DNA of 55,258 bases from Saprospiraceae bacterium (GTDB lineage: Bacteria > Bacteroidota > Bacteroidia > Chitinophagales > Saprospiraceae), in contig JAHDIN010000023.1 of the NCBI GenBank assembly GCA_020630775.1, positions 1 through 55,258 of the forward strand, given 5' to 3'. Shown here piece by piece: positions 16,254 to 24,794 of the stretch. Below the pieces are notes generated by a model. It saw only the letters and a program-made list of their open reading frames with translations, was not told the origin of the DNA and did no database searches. The first letter of the stretch is position 1, and every line of letters begins with the position of its first letter. A program made the translations under genes and the position numbers.

Positions 16254-16847
16254 TTAGATCGCTTCATTAATGTTCTGTACTTCGGCCAATAATTGGTCCG
16301 CCTTCTTATATCCTGGAATAGCTTTAATCAAGTTCATTTCTTCATCCAAATAGACCATAGAAGGGTAGGATTGACGATTGCCTAATAGTTTGATAGCTAA
16401 TTTATTTATCCCATTTCGACCTCCATTTTGCCATTCATAAATGGTCCCTTTAAAGGTTATGGCGTCTTTCTGCTCTGCGTCGAACTTGATTAAATTATAG
16501 TTGTCACGCAAATATTCTTGTAGTTTAGGCTCTGTGAATGTGGTTCGATCCATAACCTTACACCAACCACACCAATCTGTATAAACATCTACTAAATACT
16601 TTTTACCATTATTTTTTCCTTTACTGCTCAATTGATCGAACGTTTCCCATTGAAGTCCGCCTGTATTTAAATGGTCCTTTTGAGCCTCTTTTTTTGCTTC
16701 TCCTTTTTGAGTGGGAGCATATTTATTACTTGATGTGGTATTCGCACAGACAACCTCAGAAGAATTTTGGGACTCAGTCTTACAAGAGTAAAGAAGAAGA
16801 ACTGTAATGGCCGCTAGTGATAGTGTTATTATACGTGTCATATTCAA
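16254..16847 (-). CDS. Thioredoxin-fold lipoprotein (DUF255/DsbD-gamma-like)
   Basis: A 197-residue lipoprotein with lipobox ending at Cys22 ('LLLYSC'), a charged linker to about residue 62, then a thioredoxin domain with active site 'DWCGWCKVMD' (Cys93, Cys96), 'LRDNYNLIKFDAE' and 'YPSMVYLDEE' carrying the cis-Pro. It should reduce or relay electrons to disulfides in the periplasm, similar to the periplasmic thioredoxins used in Bacteroidota envelope biogenesis. It lies 36 nt downstream of the Zn-ribbon gene. Confidence 0.88.
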   Translation of the reverse strand: MNMTRIITLSLAAITVLLLYSCKTESQNSSEVVCANTTSSNKYAPTQKGEAKKEAQKDHLNTGGLQWETFDQLSSKGKNNGKKYLVDVYTDWCGWCKVMDRTTFTEPKLQEYLRDNYNLIKFDAEQKDAITFKGTIYEWQNGGRNGINKLAIKLLGNRQSYPSMVYLDEEMNLIKAIPGYKKADQLLAEVQNINEAI

Positions 16848-16882
16848 ATTTATAGCTTATAAACGAAACTATTCGTAGAAAG

Positions 16883-17245
16883 TTACCTAGAAGGTAAATA
16901 ATTTTTTCTTTTGACAATTTCCAAATGGCCATTAGGCATTTGATGATAGCCAAGATCGTAGCAATAGGTATTGATTAAACCATTTGTTAAAGTGGTTTGG
17001 TATGTAAAGTAATTAAAGTTGAAACCACATTCATTCAATACTTCAGGTGGTAGATTGGATGATCCTTGTTGTAATAAATGATTAAGAATTCTTCTATTCC
17101 TTCGGAGAATATTGTTGATGTTCCTGATCATATTATTCCTATCAGCATGTTGAATATTGTGCCATGTTGTTCGACAATGTGCAGAACAGTATTTCTTATC
17201 TATTCTTCCTTTAAACGACTCATTGCAAGAGAGACATTTGGGCAT
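16883..17245 (-). CDS. Zinc-ribbon protein (DUF2116-like)
   Basis: From ATG 17245 this gives 120 residues beginning 'MPKCLSC', with a treble-clef/zinc-ribbon made by Cys4, Cys7, Cys20 and Cys24 ('KKYCSAHC'), then a basic helix (about 30-55) and a C-terminal strand-rich part. The frame is open to 17296, but that start touches the stop of the upstream gene and puts 17 extra residues before the ribbon. Small proteins with this head are common in Bacteroidota; a nucleic-acid role is plausible, not shown. Confidence 0.75.
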   Translation of the reverse strand: MPKCLSCNESFKGRIDKKYCSAHCRTTWHNIQHADRNNMIRNINNILRRNRRILNHLLQQGSSNLPPEVLNECGFNFNYFTYQTTLTNGLINTYCYDLGYHQMPNGHLEIVKRKNYLPSR

Positions 17246-17295
17246 TTCAAATGGATTTGTACTCAATAAATGACCAAGTCTCAAAATAGTGAACA

Positions 17296-17958
17296 CTATT
17301 TGTTATTTTTTTTCTTCTTTTTCTTTTTGAAATCGCCTCGACGCCAAGCTTGAATGAATTGTGACCAAGCGAATAAGTTGCCAATATTCATAGGCTTAAA
17401 TTGACCTGAGTATTTGGCTTCTGTAAATGCTCTTTGCTGTTCTAAAGCAAATGCTTCAGCACCATCAGGCCCTACGGCATGTTGGGCTCTTTCTAGCACT
17501 TCTTGAGCAAGGTTTTGTTGAGCCCTTTCTCGCAATTCGTTGGATACATCCATGGCGAGAAACTCTATTTTGTAATGCTCTTTACTTGGCCATGGGTAGA
17601 TGACTGCTTGAGGCAAGAGGACATCATCTTGAGACATTATTTGGTACCAAGAATAAAATTTAGATTCTAAAGTATCAGGAATTTCATGTTTGATAGATTC
17701 GAATCCTACTCGGCTAAACACAATCGTATCACCAACTGAAGCGACAATAGAGAAAAAACCGTCAATTTCTGAATAGGTACCCCGATCTGAATCCTGAATG
17801 GAAATGGTCGTGTAAGGAAGAGGAATCATTTCGCCATACTCATCTTGAGTGACCACAACGCCAGAAAATTGAATCACTTCTGGTTGTTCTGTACGTTGAC
17901 CATTCAACTTTATAATTGAAAAGATCAATAGGAGACTGCTTATGACTATTATTCTCAT
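17296..17958 (-). CDS. Exported carboxypeptidase-regulatory-like domain protein
   Basis: A 220-residue protein with a signal peptide (residues 1-20), a CarboxypepD_reg-like beta-sandwich at about 27-115 ('VVVTQDEYGEMIPLPYTTIS', 'EIDGFFSIVASVGDTIVFSRVGFE', as in the plug-preceding domain of TonB receptors) and a C-terminal helical region ending in a run of Lys (about 'KKKKKKKNNK'). It is not followed by a TonB barrel, so it is a stand-alone protein. The Lys run is encoded by an A-rich tract at 17304-17329 that could slip during replication. Confidence 0.78.
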   Translation of the reverse strand: MRIIVISSLLLIFSIIKLNGQRTEQPEVIQFSGVVVTQDEYGEMIPLPYTTISIQDSDRGTYSEIDGFFSIVASVGDTIVFSRVGFESIKHEIPDTLESKFYSWYQIMSQDDVLLPQAVIYPWPSKEHYKIEFLAMDVSNELRERAQQNLAQEVLERAQHAVGPDGAEAFALEQQRAFTEAKYSGQFKPMNIGNLFAWSQFIQAWRRGDFKKKKKKKNNK

Positions 17959-18040
17959 ACCTTTTACAACAGTGTAATATAGATAGCTAGCGTTCGACTT
18001 TCAAACATTTAACTGCAAATTAACAGCAAATGTTCTCCTT

Positions 18041-20449
18041 TTAGATCAGACCTACATTTTCAAGCACTTCATTCATGTTTTCAACGAAGATGAACTGCAT
18101 GTCTTTGATAAACGTCGCATCAATCTGTTTAACATCCTTTTCATTCATTTTACATAAAATGATCGTTTTGATCCCTGATCTTTTAGCCGCCAACACTTTT
18201 TCTTTAATACCACCAACGGGTAAGACTTTGCCTCTTAAGGTAATTTCGCCACTCATGGCTATGCCATTTTTAATCTTTTTTGATTTAAAGGCACTGACTA
18301 TGGCAGACAACATAGTTATACCTGCGCTAGGTCCATCTTTAGGAATGGCGCCTTGAGGTACATGTATATGAATGTCTTTCTCTTCAAATGCTTTAGGATC
18401 TATACCCAATTTTGATGCATTGGCTTTTGCAAAGCTTAGTGCAGTAGTGGCAGATTCTTTCATGACATCACCTAAGTTTCCAGTCAAGGTTAATTTACCC
18501 TTTCCGTTACTTATGCTAGATTCAATAAACAAAATATCACCTCCAACACGTGTCCATGCCAGACCAATGGCTACACCTGAATTGTTGATTTTCGCAAAAG
18601 AGTCTGGTGGGAATTTATAAGGACCTAGTATGTCAACAATGTCCTCTTCAGTCAATGAAGCATCGTACTTTTCATTCATGGCTTTTTTCTTGGCGATATT
18701 TCGCATGACACCTGCCAACTCTCTATCTAATGATCTTACTCCCGATTCTCTAGTATATTCTTTAATCAATTTTGAAAGCGCTTTTTTAGATAACTTGACA
18801 TCACTGGATTTAAGTCCATGCGCTTTTAATTGTTTTGGTAGTAAATGCTTTTTAGCAATCTCTACTTTTTCTTCTTGTGAATACCCACCAATTTCAATGA
18901 CCTCCATTCTGTCTAATAGGGCCGTTTGAATGGTATTTAAAGAATTGGCTGTCGCTATGAACATGACTTTAGATAAGTCATAATCTAACTCGAGATAATT
19001 GTCGTAGAAAGTTGAGTTTTGTTCTGGATCCAAAACTTCCAATAAAGCAGAAGAAGGGTCGCCTCTAAAATCTTTTCCTACTTTATCAATCTCATCCAAT
19101 ATGAAAACAGGGTTGGACGACTGTGATTTTTTTATGGATTGAAGAATCCTTCCAGGCATAGCGCCTATATATGTTTTTCGATGTCCTCTAATTTCACTTT
19201 CGTCATGTAAACCACCTAAGGACATTCTGATAAACTTTCGATTAAGTGCTTTGGCAATTGATTTACCCAAACTTGTTTTACCCACACCAGGAGGGCCAAC
19301 TAACAAGACGATAGGTGCCTTCATGTCACCCTTTAATTTCAATACAGCTAAATGTTCAAGTATTCTTTCCTTGACATCTTTCAGGCCATAATGATCTTTG
19401 TCTAAGACGTCTTTGACTTTAGATAAATCGAAATTATCTTCTGTATAGGTATCCCAAGGCAAATCCAACATCAATTCTAGATAATTCATCATCACTGAAT
19501 ACTCGGCGATTTGAGGATTGATCCTTTTAGTCTTGGTGATTTGTTTTTCAAAATGCTTAGCGGCATACTCTGGCCATTTCTTGTCTTTGGCTCTTAATTC
19601 TAATTCGTTGAGTTGCTCTGTATGTGGATTTTGTCCCAGCTCTTCTTGTATAGTTTTGAGCTGTTGATTTAAAAAATAATCTCTTTGCTGTCTTTCAATA
19701 TCTCCTCTAACTTTCGATTCTATTTGACCTTTGACTTCTACCATTTGCAATTCATCGTTCACCTTTTTGATGATGACATCTGCTTTTTTTACTATATCAG
19801 TGATCTCAAGAATCTGTTGTTTATCATCCTTGCTGATATTCATATTGGAAGAGATAAAGTTGAGTAGAAAACTATCAGACTTTATGTTTTCCAGCATCAC
19901 AGTAGCTTCGCTAGGAATAGAAGGGGATAGGCTGATGATTTTTTTAGCCATATCCTTAATGCTGCTGATGGTCGCTTTGAACTCAACTGAATTGGCTTTA
20001 GAAATAGGAAAGGTCTCAACATGACCCAACATGAAGGGTTCTGCCTGTGCCAAATTGATTAATTTGATTCTTTGCTGACCTTGCAATATAGCTGTAGTTG
20101 TGCCATCCGGCATTTTCAATACCTTGACGATTTTAGCAACAGTGCCTACTTTGTAAAGACCTTCTTCTGAAGGCACTTCTTCATTAATATCTTTTTGTGA
20201 AAAAACAGCGATGAGCTTATGAGACTCAAAAGCTTCATTAACTGCAGCCACAGATCTTGTACGCCCAACTGTTATAGGAATAATCACATCTGGAAATAGA
20301 ACTGTATTTTTTAAAGCCAAAATCGGTAGCGATTCTGGAATCGGTTTTTTCTTGTCCTCTGCATTCTGCTCTTCACCTATTGAAAAAATAGGAATCATAT
20401 CAGGGTTATGGCTATCCATTAACGCCGGCCAAATCAAATCTTTGAACAT
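18041..20449 (-). CDS. lon: Endopeptidase La (Lon protease)
   Basis: An 802-residue ATP-dependent protease with all Lon parts: N-terminal LON substrate domain (about 40-240), coiled coil, AAA+ module with Walker A 'GPPGVGKTS' (385-393) and Walker B 'VFILDEID', and a C-terminal Ser-Lys protease with 'PKDGPSAGITM' (Ser708) and Lys751 in 'GGIKEKVLAA'. It degrades misfolded and regulatory proteins in the cytoplasm. Monocistronic by position, with a 230-nt divergent region before the glycerate kinase gene. Confidence 0.97.
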   Translation of the reverse strand: MFKDLIWPALMDSHNPDMIPIFSIGEEQNAEDKKKPIPESLPILALKNTVLFPDVIIPITVGRTRSVAAVNEAFESHKLIAVFSQKDINEEVPSEEGLYKVGTVAKIVKVLKMPDGTTTAILQGQQRIKLINLAQAEPFMLGHVETFPISKANSVEFKATISSIKDMAKKIISLSPSIPSEATVMLENIKSDSFLLNFISSNMNISKDDKQQILEITDIVKKADVIIKKVNDELQMVEVKGQIESKVRGDIERQQRDYFLNQQLKTIQEELGQNPHTEQLNELELRAKDKKWPEYAAKHFEKQITKTKRINPQIAEYSVMMNYLELMLDLPWDTYTEDNFDLSKVKDVLDKDHYGLKDVKERILEHLAVLKLKGDMKAPIVLLVGPPGVGKTSLGKSIAKALNRKFIRMSLGGLHDESEIRGHRKTYIGAMPGRILQSIKKSQSSNPVFILDEIDKVGKDFRGDPSSALLEVLDPEQNSTFYDNYLELDYDLSKVMFIATANSLNTIQTALLDRMEVIEIGGYSQEEKVEIAKKHLLPKQLKAHGLKSSDVKLSKKALSKLIKEYTRESGVRSLDRELAGVMRNIAKKKAMNEKYDASLTEEDIVDILGPYKFPPDSFAKINNSGVAIGLAWTRVGGDILFIESSISNGKGKLTLTGNLGDVMKESATTALSFAKANASKLGIDPKAFEEKDIHIHVPQGAIPKDGPSAGITMLSAIVSAFKSKKIKNGIAMSGEITLRGKVLPVGGIKEKVLAAKRSGIKTIILCKMNEKDVKQIDATFIKDMQFIFVENMNEVLENVGLI

Positions 20450-20679
20450 ATTCTTAATTGTATGAATGATGTATCAATATATATTCCAAGCCATAAATCG
20501 GTTCGTTTTTCTGCCATTATAGGTAAAATAACAAGTTTTTAATGTCAATTAGGCAGTGAGTGGCGACCCTATGGGTAAAGGATGCTTCTCCAATTTTCTA
20601 GTTGCATGTAATTGTAAGAGTTGATCATAACAAACATGACCTAATTTATTTTTCGTAAACTTATCCCAAGTTTAAACTG

Positions 20680-21780
20680 ATGAAAAAAATCCTAATCGCT
20701 CCAGATAAATTTAAGGGATCGTTGTCAGCTATGGAAGTTTGTGAAGCCATCGAAAATGGTCTTGTTTCAAATTATCCTGAGGCTTTGATTACAAAACTAC
20801 CATTGGCAGATGGTGGAGATGGATCGATAGATGTCATTTCGAATTATCTAAATTTAGAAGAGGTACAATTAGAAGTTGAAGACCCATTGGGGAGATCTAT
20901 ACAATCAGCTTATTTTAAAGAGGATGATACTGCGTTTGTGGAGTTGGCAAAAGCGTCGGGGATTGCATTGCTTAAAGATCATGAGAAGAATCCTTGGCTC
21001 ACTTCAACTATAGGTACTGGTCAACTCATGCTCCATGCAATTCATAATGGCTGTAAAAGTGTTAAGCTCTTTCTTGGTGGGAGTTGTACCAATGATGCAG
21101 GTATCGGTATAGCTCATGGATTAGGATTTAGATTTTTATCGAAAGACAATGAGGTGCTGCATCCAAGTGGCGGTCATCTTCTGAACATTCAAAAAATACA
21201 GCATCCTGACGCATTACCTTCTTTTGCTATTGAGATTTTATGTGATGTTAAAAATCCTATGTTCGGCCCTAATGGTGCAGCACATACATTTGCCAAACAG
21301 AAAGGTGCTGATCAAGATATGATTCTTAAATTGGATAATGGATTAAGGCATTTTGCCGAAGTACTTGAAGCACAATTAGGCAGAAGTGTTGGTCAATTAG
21401 AAGGTGGGGGAGCAGCTGGAGCTATTGCTGCTGGATTGATGGGGCTCTTTGATGCAAGAATAAAAAATGGTTTCGAATATTTTAAAAACTTAAGCCAACT
21501 AGAATCGGCTATTGATGCACACGATATTATCATTTCAGGAGAAGGTCAATTTGATTTAACTTCTATGAACGGTAAGGTTATAGGAGGTATTGTAGATGTG
21601 CTCAAGGATAAGCAGCAACCACTTTATTTAATGGTTGGCAATAATGCTGTTGACACATCCCAAGTGCCTTCAAGTATTAAAGAGATCCGATCGATTATGG
21701 AAGTGGCGCCATCTTTGGAAGATGCTATGGGGCATTCAGCTACATATATTCAAGAGCAGGTAGGGCGTTTTGTTTTTTAG
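20680..21780 (+). CDS. Glycerate kinase (GarK/GlxK family)
   Basis: A 366-residue enzyme with the family signatures 'IAPDKFKGSLSA' (6-17), 'PLADGGDGS' and 'GGSCTNDAGIGIAHGLGF'. It phosphorylates glycerate (usually giving 2-phosphoglycerate in this family) for entry to glycolysis. No glyoxylate genes are adjacent. It is convergent with the BNR/T9SS gene; an imperfect GC hairpin follows its stop. Confidence 0.92.
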   Translation: MKKILIAPDKFKGSLSAMEVCEAIENGLVSNYPEALITKLPLADGGDGSIDVISNYLNLEEVQLEVEDPLGRSIQSAYFKEDDTAFVELAKASGIALLKDHEKNPWLTSTIGTGQLMLHAIHNGCKSVKLFLGGSCTNDAGIGIAHGLGFRFLSKDNEVLHPSGGHLLNIQKIQHPDALPSFAIEILCDVKNPMFGPNGAAHTFAKQKGADQDMILKLDNGLRHFAEVLEAQLGRSVGQLEGGGAAGAIAAGLMGLFDARIKNGFEYFKNLSQLESAIDAHDIIISGEGQFDLTSMNGKVIGGIVDVLKDKQQPLYLMVGNNAVDTSQVPSSIKEIRSIMEVAPSLEDAMGHSATYIQEQVGRFVF

Positions 21781-21811
21781 CCATACCCTAGAAGGCGGTT
21801 ATGGGGTAGGG
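21781..21811. terminator. Imperfect GC hairpin between convergent genes
   Basis: CCATACCC and GGGTAGGG pair with one mismatch immediately after the glycerate kinase stop, within a stretch of repeated 'GGGTAGGG/ATAGGGT'-like words. No long T-run follows, so terminator function is uncertain. Confidence 0.3.
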
Positions 21812-21862
21812 TTGAAGGAATAGGGTGACCTAAATAACCTCGTTCCTTTTTAAAAATTATCT

Positions 21863-24403
21863 CTATTTAACCACTATTTTCAAAGCTTTTGGTTCTCCTT
21901 TTTCTTCCTGAATTTGAATCATATACACTCCAGATGCCCATTGATTTGTTGGGACATTTAGATTTTTGTCAGACGTGTTTTTTGTAAAGACCAATTGTCC
22001 TTTAATATCATAAATGTTGACGGACTTAATGTTGTTGGTGTTAAAGTCTATATTGAAAAAGTCTGTAGCTGGATTAGGAGATACGTTAATTTTAGAAGTT
22101 ATTATATCATTAGATGAACTCACGGTCTTAGGCAGTTGATATTCGTACATGCCTCTACCGTAGGTGGCTATGTATAATTTTCTTGTTTCTTTTTGTAATT
22201 CAAATTCGTTGATTTGAGTAAATGGCAAACCATTATCCATGAGCACCCAATCAATATTATCTGCATCTGAATAAAAGACACCCATCTCTGTTCCTACGTA
22301 AAGATCATTTTCTACATCGTCATAGAATACTGCCCTAACCGGGATGTTAGGTAAGTTGCCTGAGAGATTGTTCCAACCTCGACCAAAATTGTCTGATCTA
22401 TATAATTTTTCTCCATCTGAGAAACCACCTTGCGTTACCCAAATAACACCTGGGTCCGTTGGGTGTAATTCAATATTGCTGATGTTATTATTGTTGATAG
22501 TGTAATCTGTCCAAGTAACTCCTTTGTCTTTAGATACGGCTAGCACCTGTCTACCAAAACAATAAAGCGTTTGACCATCTGCTTCGGACATTTCTATCTT
22601 TTTAACCAGTTGATTAAAAGCAATGTTCTCTTTTAATAATACCCAGTTGTCTCCTTGATCTTCTGAATAATATAAGTTTTCAGATGCTGCATAGATTTCG
22701 TTTGGACTTAAAGGATTTAAGCAATACGGTGACAACCAATCGGCATCTCCTGCGTAACCTGCTGGCATATTATCACTGATTTGATCATTAGTCAAATAGC
22801 TGTTTGTTGTACGGTATAAAATACCAAGCGGGTAGGAGGTGAAAAAGTTTTCGAAGTTATTGGGGTTCATGGCTTGAGTCATGCCATCACCACCATTCGT
22901 GTTGGTCCATTCTCCAAAAACTTCGTTGTATTGTGCGCCGCCATTATCTTGTGATCCCATTGTAAATACACCAGGATAATCTTGAGCTACTGAAATGTCA
23001 TACATCTGTGTGATAGCGAGAGTGTTATTTAATTCTGTCCATTTACTAGTAAATTCATTAAATGAATAAACACCACCATCATTGCACCAATAAACTAAGT
23101 TATTGACAGGATTGTGTTTTATAAACCATTGGTCGACATGCATATTGTTAATGTCCCATGCAGATATTTTATCAAATGATGCTCCTGAATCAAAAGAACC
23201 CCAGACATAAAAATATCCAGAATAAATTATGTCGGGATTGAGAGGAGACATGTAAAGAATATTGCCGTCCATATCATCATGTCGTGGTCTCTTTTGCCAA
23301 GTTTCACCTTTGTCCTCGGAAGTATATAAAAACCTTTCACCATTAATATCGTATTTCGCAGCAAGCTTGTCTGGTGCAGCTGGTGTGGTAGCCAAAGTGA
23401 TCCTAGTCCTGTTTTCTATAGAGCCATCAGGTTCTATTCTATGCCAGTTATTCCCTTTGTCTAGAGTCCTATAGATAGCACCTTTGTCATCCCAATAACT
23501 AAACCAACTTAAATAAGCAATGCTGTCATTAGTAGGGTGGAATTCTATATTTACTGGATAGAAAGATGAAAAGTTTGGTTCGGGAAATACAAAGGTGATT
23601 TTCTCAAAATTAATACCATCCTCAGACTTGTAAACGCCATCACCCGAAGCCACTAATATCCAATCACTATTTTGCGGGTGCGCTTTCATATCAAATATGG
23701 TCCATTCATTGGATAAGTCGAATGTAAAATTGGAAGGCGCCCATGATTTTCCTCCATCAAAGGAATGATAGATGCCGATCGAATAGTCCCACCATCCAGA
23801 TCGATCGCCAAGACTAATCGTGATGTGCTTTGGGTTATTCTTATTCACTAATAAATTCGTTACAGAATTATAAGGCAAATCATCACCTAGGGATTTATAG
23901 CTTTGGCCACCATCATTAGTAACCCAAATACCTCCTTTTGCTGCACCAACATAAAATGTTTGTGCATCGGTAGGATGAAAATCTATGGCCATCACACGAC
24001 CCATACCCCAATATAATCCTGAACGACTAAAAGGTCCCATTGCAGTCCAATCGTTCTCAAAGTTTTTATGCACTGGTCTTTGGCTCCATTTAATCTTTTC
24101 TTTAACAATGTTGTCTTCTAATTCCATGTCAGGAAAATCACCATCAGGACCCAGTCTATAATACCAATCATGTTGCCATCTTCTATACTTCAAATAGTCA
24201 TTGTCTATCAAACGCCCCTCTTCATCATACTCCAATGTTTGGCCTTCGAAATGCGCATCTAAAAAAGTTACTATGTCTTGAAAACTGGATTCTCGTAATT
24301 CAACGGGCAGAATATTTTCAGATTGGAAGGGTAGTCTCTTTTGTGAAGAAAGACTGAATGTCGAAAATATTACAGTAAAAACGATGAGACATATAAAACG
24401 CAT
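21863..24403 (-). CDS. BNR/sortilin-like beta-propeller protein, T9SS cargo
   Basis: From ATG 24403 this is 846 residues: signal peptide 'MRFICLIVFTVIFSTFSLSSQ', many BNR/Asp-box blades of the VPS10/photosystem-stability type ('SFDGGKSW', 'SEDKGETW', 'TLDKGNNW', 'SEDQGDNW'), and a C-terminal T9SS type A sorting domain in the last 75 residues ('NVSPNPATDFFN', 'IYDIKGQLV', 'ASGVYMIQI'). It is therefore secreted through the outer membrane and probably attached or released there. The frame is open upstream to 24436, but the signal peptide fixes the start. Catalytic function is not evident. A paralogous BNR protein without sorting domain is at 40370. Confidence 0.88.
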   Translation of the reverse strand: MRFICLIVFTVIFSTFSLSSQKRLPFQSENILPVELRESSFQDIVTFLDAHFEGQTLEYDEEGRLIDNDYLKYRRWQHDWYYRLGPDGDFPDMELEDNIVKEKIKWSQRPVHKNFENDWTAMGPFSRSGLYWGMGRVMAIDFHPTDAQTFYVGAAKGGIWVTNDGGQSYKSLGDDLPYNSVTNLLVNKNNPKHITISLGDRSGWWDYSIGIYHSFDGGKSWAPSNFTFDLSNEWTIFDMKAHPQNSDWILVASGDGVYKSEDGINFEKITFVFPEPNFSSFYPVNIEFHPTNDSIAYLSWFSYWDDKGAIYRTLDKGNNWHRIEPDGSIENRTRITLATTPAAPDKLAAKYDINGERFLYTSEDKGETWQKRPRHDDMDGNILYMSPLNPDIIYSGYFYVWGSFDSGASFDKISAWDINNMHVDQWFIKHNPVNNLVYWCNDGGVYSFNEFTSKWTELNNTLAITQMYDISVAQDYPGVFTMGSQDNGGAQYNEVFGEWTNTNGGDGMTQAMNPNNFENFFTSYPLGILYRTTNSYLTNDQISDNMPAGYAGDADWLSPYCLNPLSPNEIYAASENLYYSEDQGDNWVLLKENIAFNQLVKKIEMSEADGQTLYCFGRQVLAVSKDKGVTWTDYTINNNNISNIELHPTDPGVIWVTQGGFSDGEKLYRSDNFGRGWNNLSGNLPNIPVRAVFYDDVENDLYVGTEMGVFYSDADNIDWVLMDNGLPFTQINEFELQKETRKLYIATYGRGMYEYQLPKTVSSSNDIITSKINVSPNPATDFFNIDFNTNNIKSVNIYDIKGQLVFTKNTSDKNLNVPTNQWASGVYMIQIQEEKGEPKALKIVVK

Positions 24404-24794
24404 TATCAGATTTTTTTCCAAAATAGTAAATTCCAAATGCTTTAATTGCCTCTATTTAAAATGAAATTGAAGTGAGGGTGTATACAACTACATATTTTGT
24501 CATATAGAATCCATCCTTAGTAACCCAAACGTACCTTTAATTTAAGTAGTGCCTTATCTGAATTAAATATTGACGGAATGTAGATTGCTCGATAATTAAA
24601 TTCGTTTATTAAATAGTCTGTGGCGGACATATTTACGTCAGCGGCTTGGGTTTGATAAAACCCACGAGCAGTAAATAGGGGAGCTGAAGCAAATGTGTCT
24701 GGCTAAGAGACCTTTTAATGAACTAGACTTTTGGTTACTTTGGGGCAATGCCAAAGTAACGAATAAAAAAATATCGTAATTAAAAAATTCTCAA
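24404..24794. other. 391-bp intergenic region with two hairpins
   Basis: It separates two minus-strand T9SS genes. It holds hairpins at 24647-24664 (TGGGTTT-GATA-AAACCCA) and 24734-24760 (10-bp perfect stem). No ORF with support and no strong terminator T-run. The promoter of the BNR/T9SS gene must lie here, but I cannot point to a clear -33/-7 pair. Confidence 0.5.
24734..24760. repeat. REP-like palindrome GTTACTTTGG/CCAAAGTAAC
   Basis: A perfect 10-bp inverted repeat with a 7-nt loop, flanked by 'ACTTTTG' and 'AATAAAAAA'. Palindromes built on GGTTACTTT...AAAGTAACC are familiar as dispersed intergenic elements in Bacteroidota genomes. Only one copy is in this window. Confidence 0.45.

Noticed and set aside
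18075-18929. Three open frames antisense to lon
   Set aside because: Shadows of the Lon coding frame; Lon motifs in the opposite strand are complete.
24404-24436. Upstream start for the BNR/T9SS gene
   Set aside because: Adds 11 residues before a clean signal peptide beginning at 24403.
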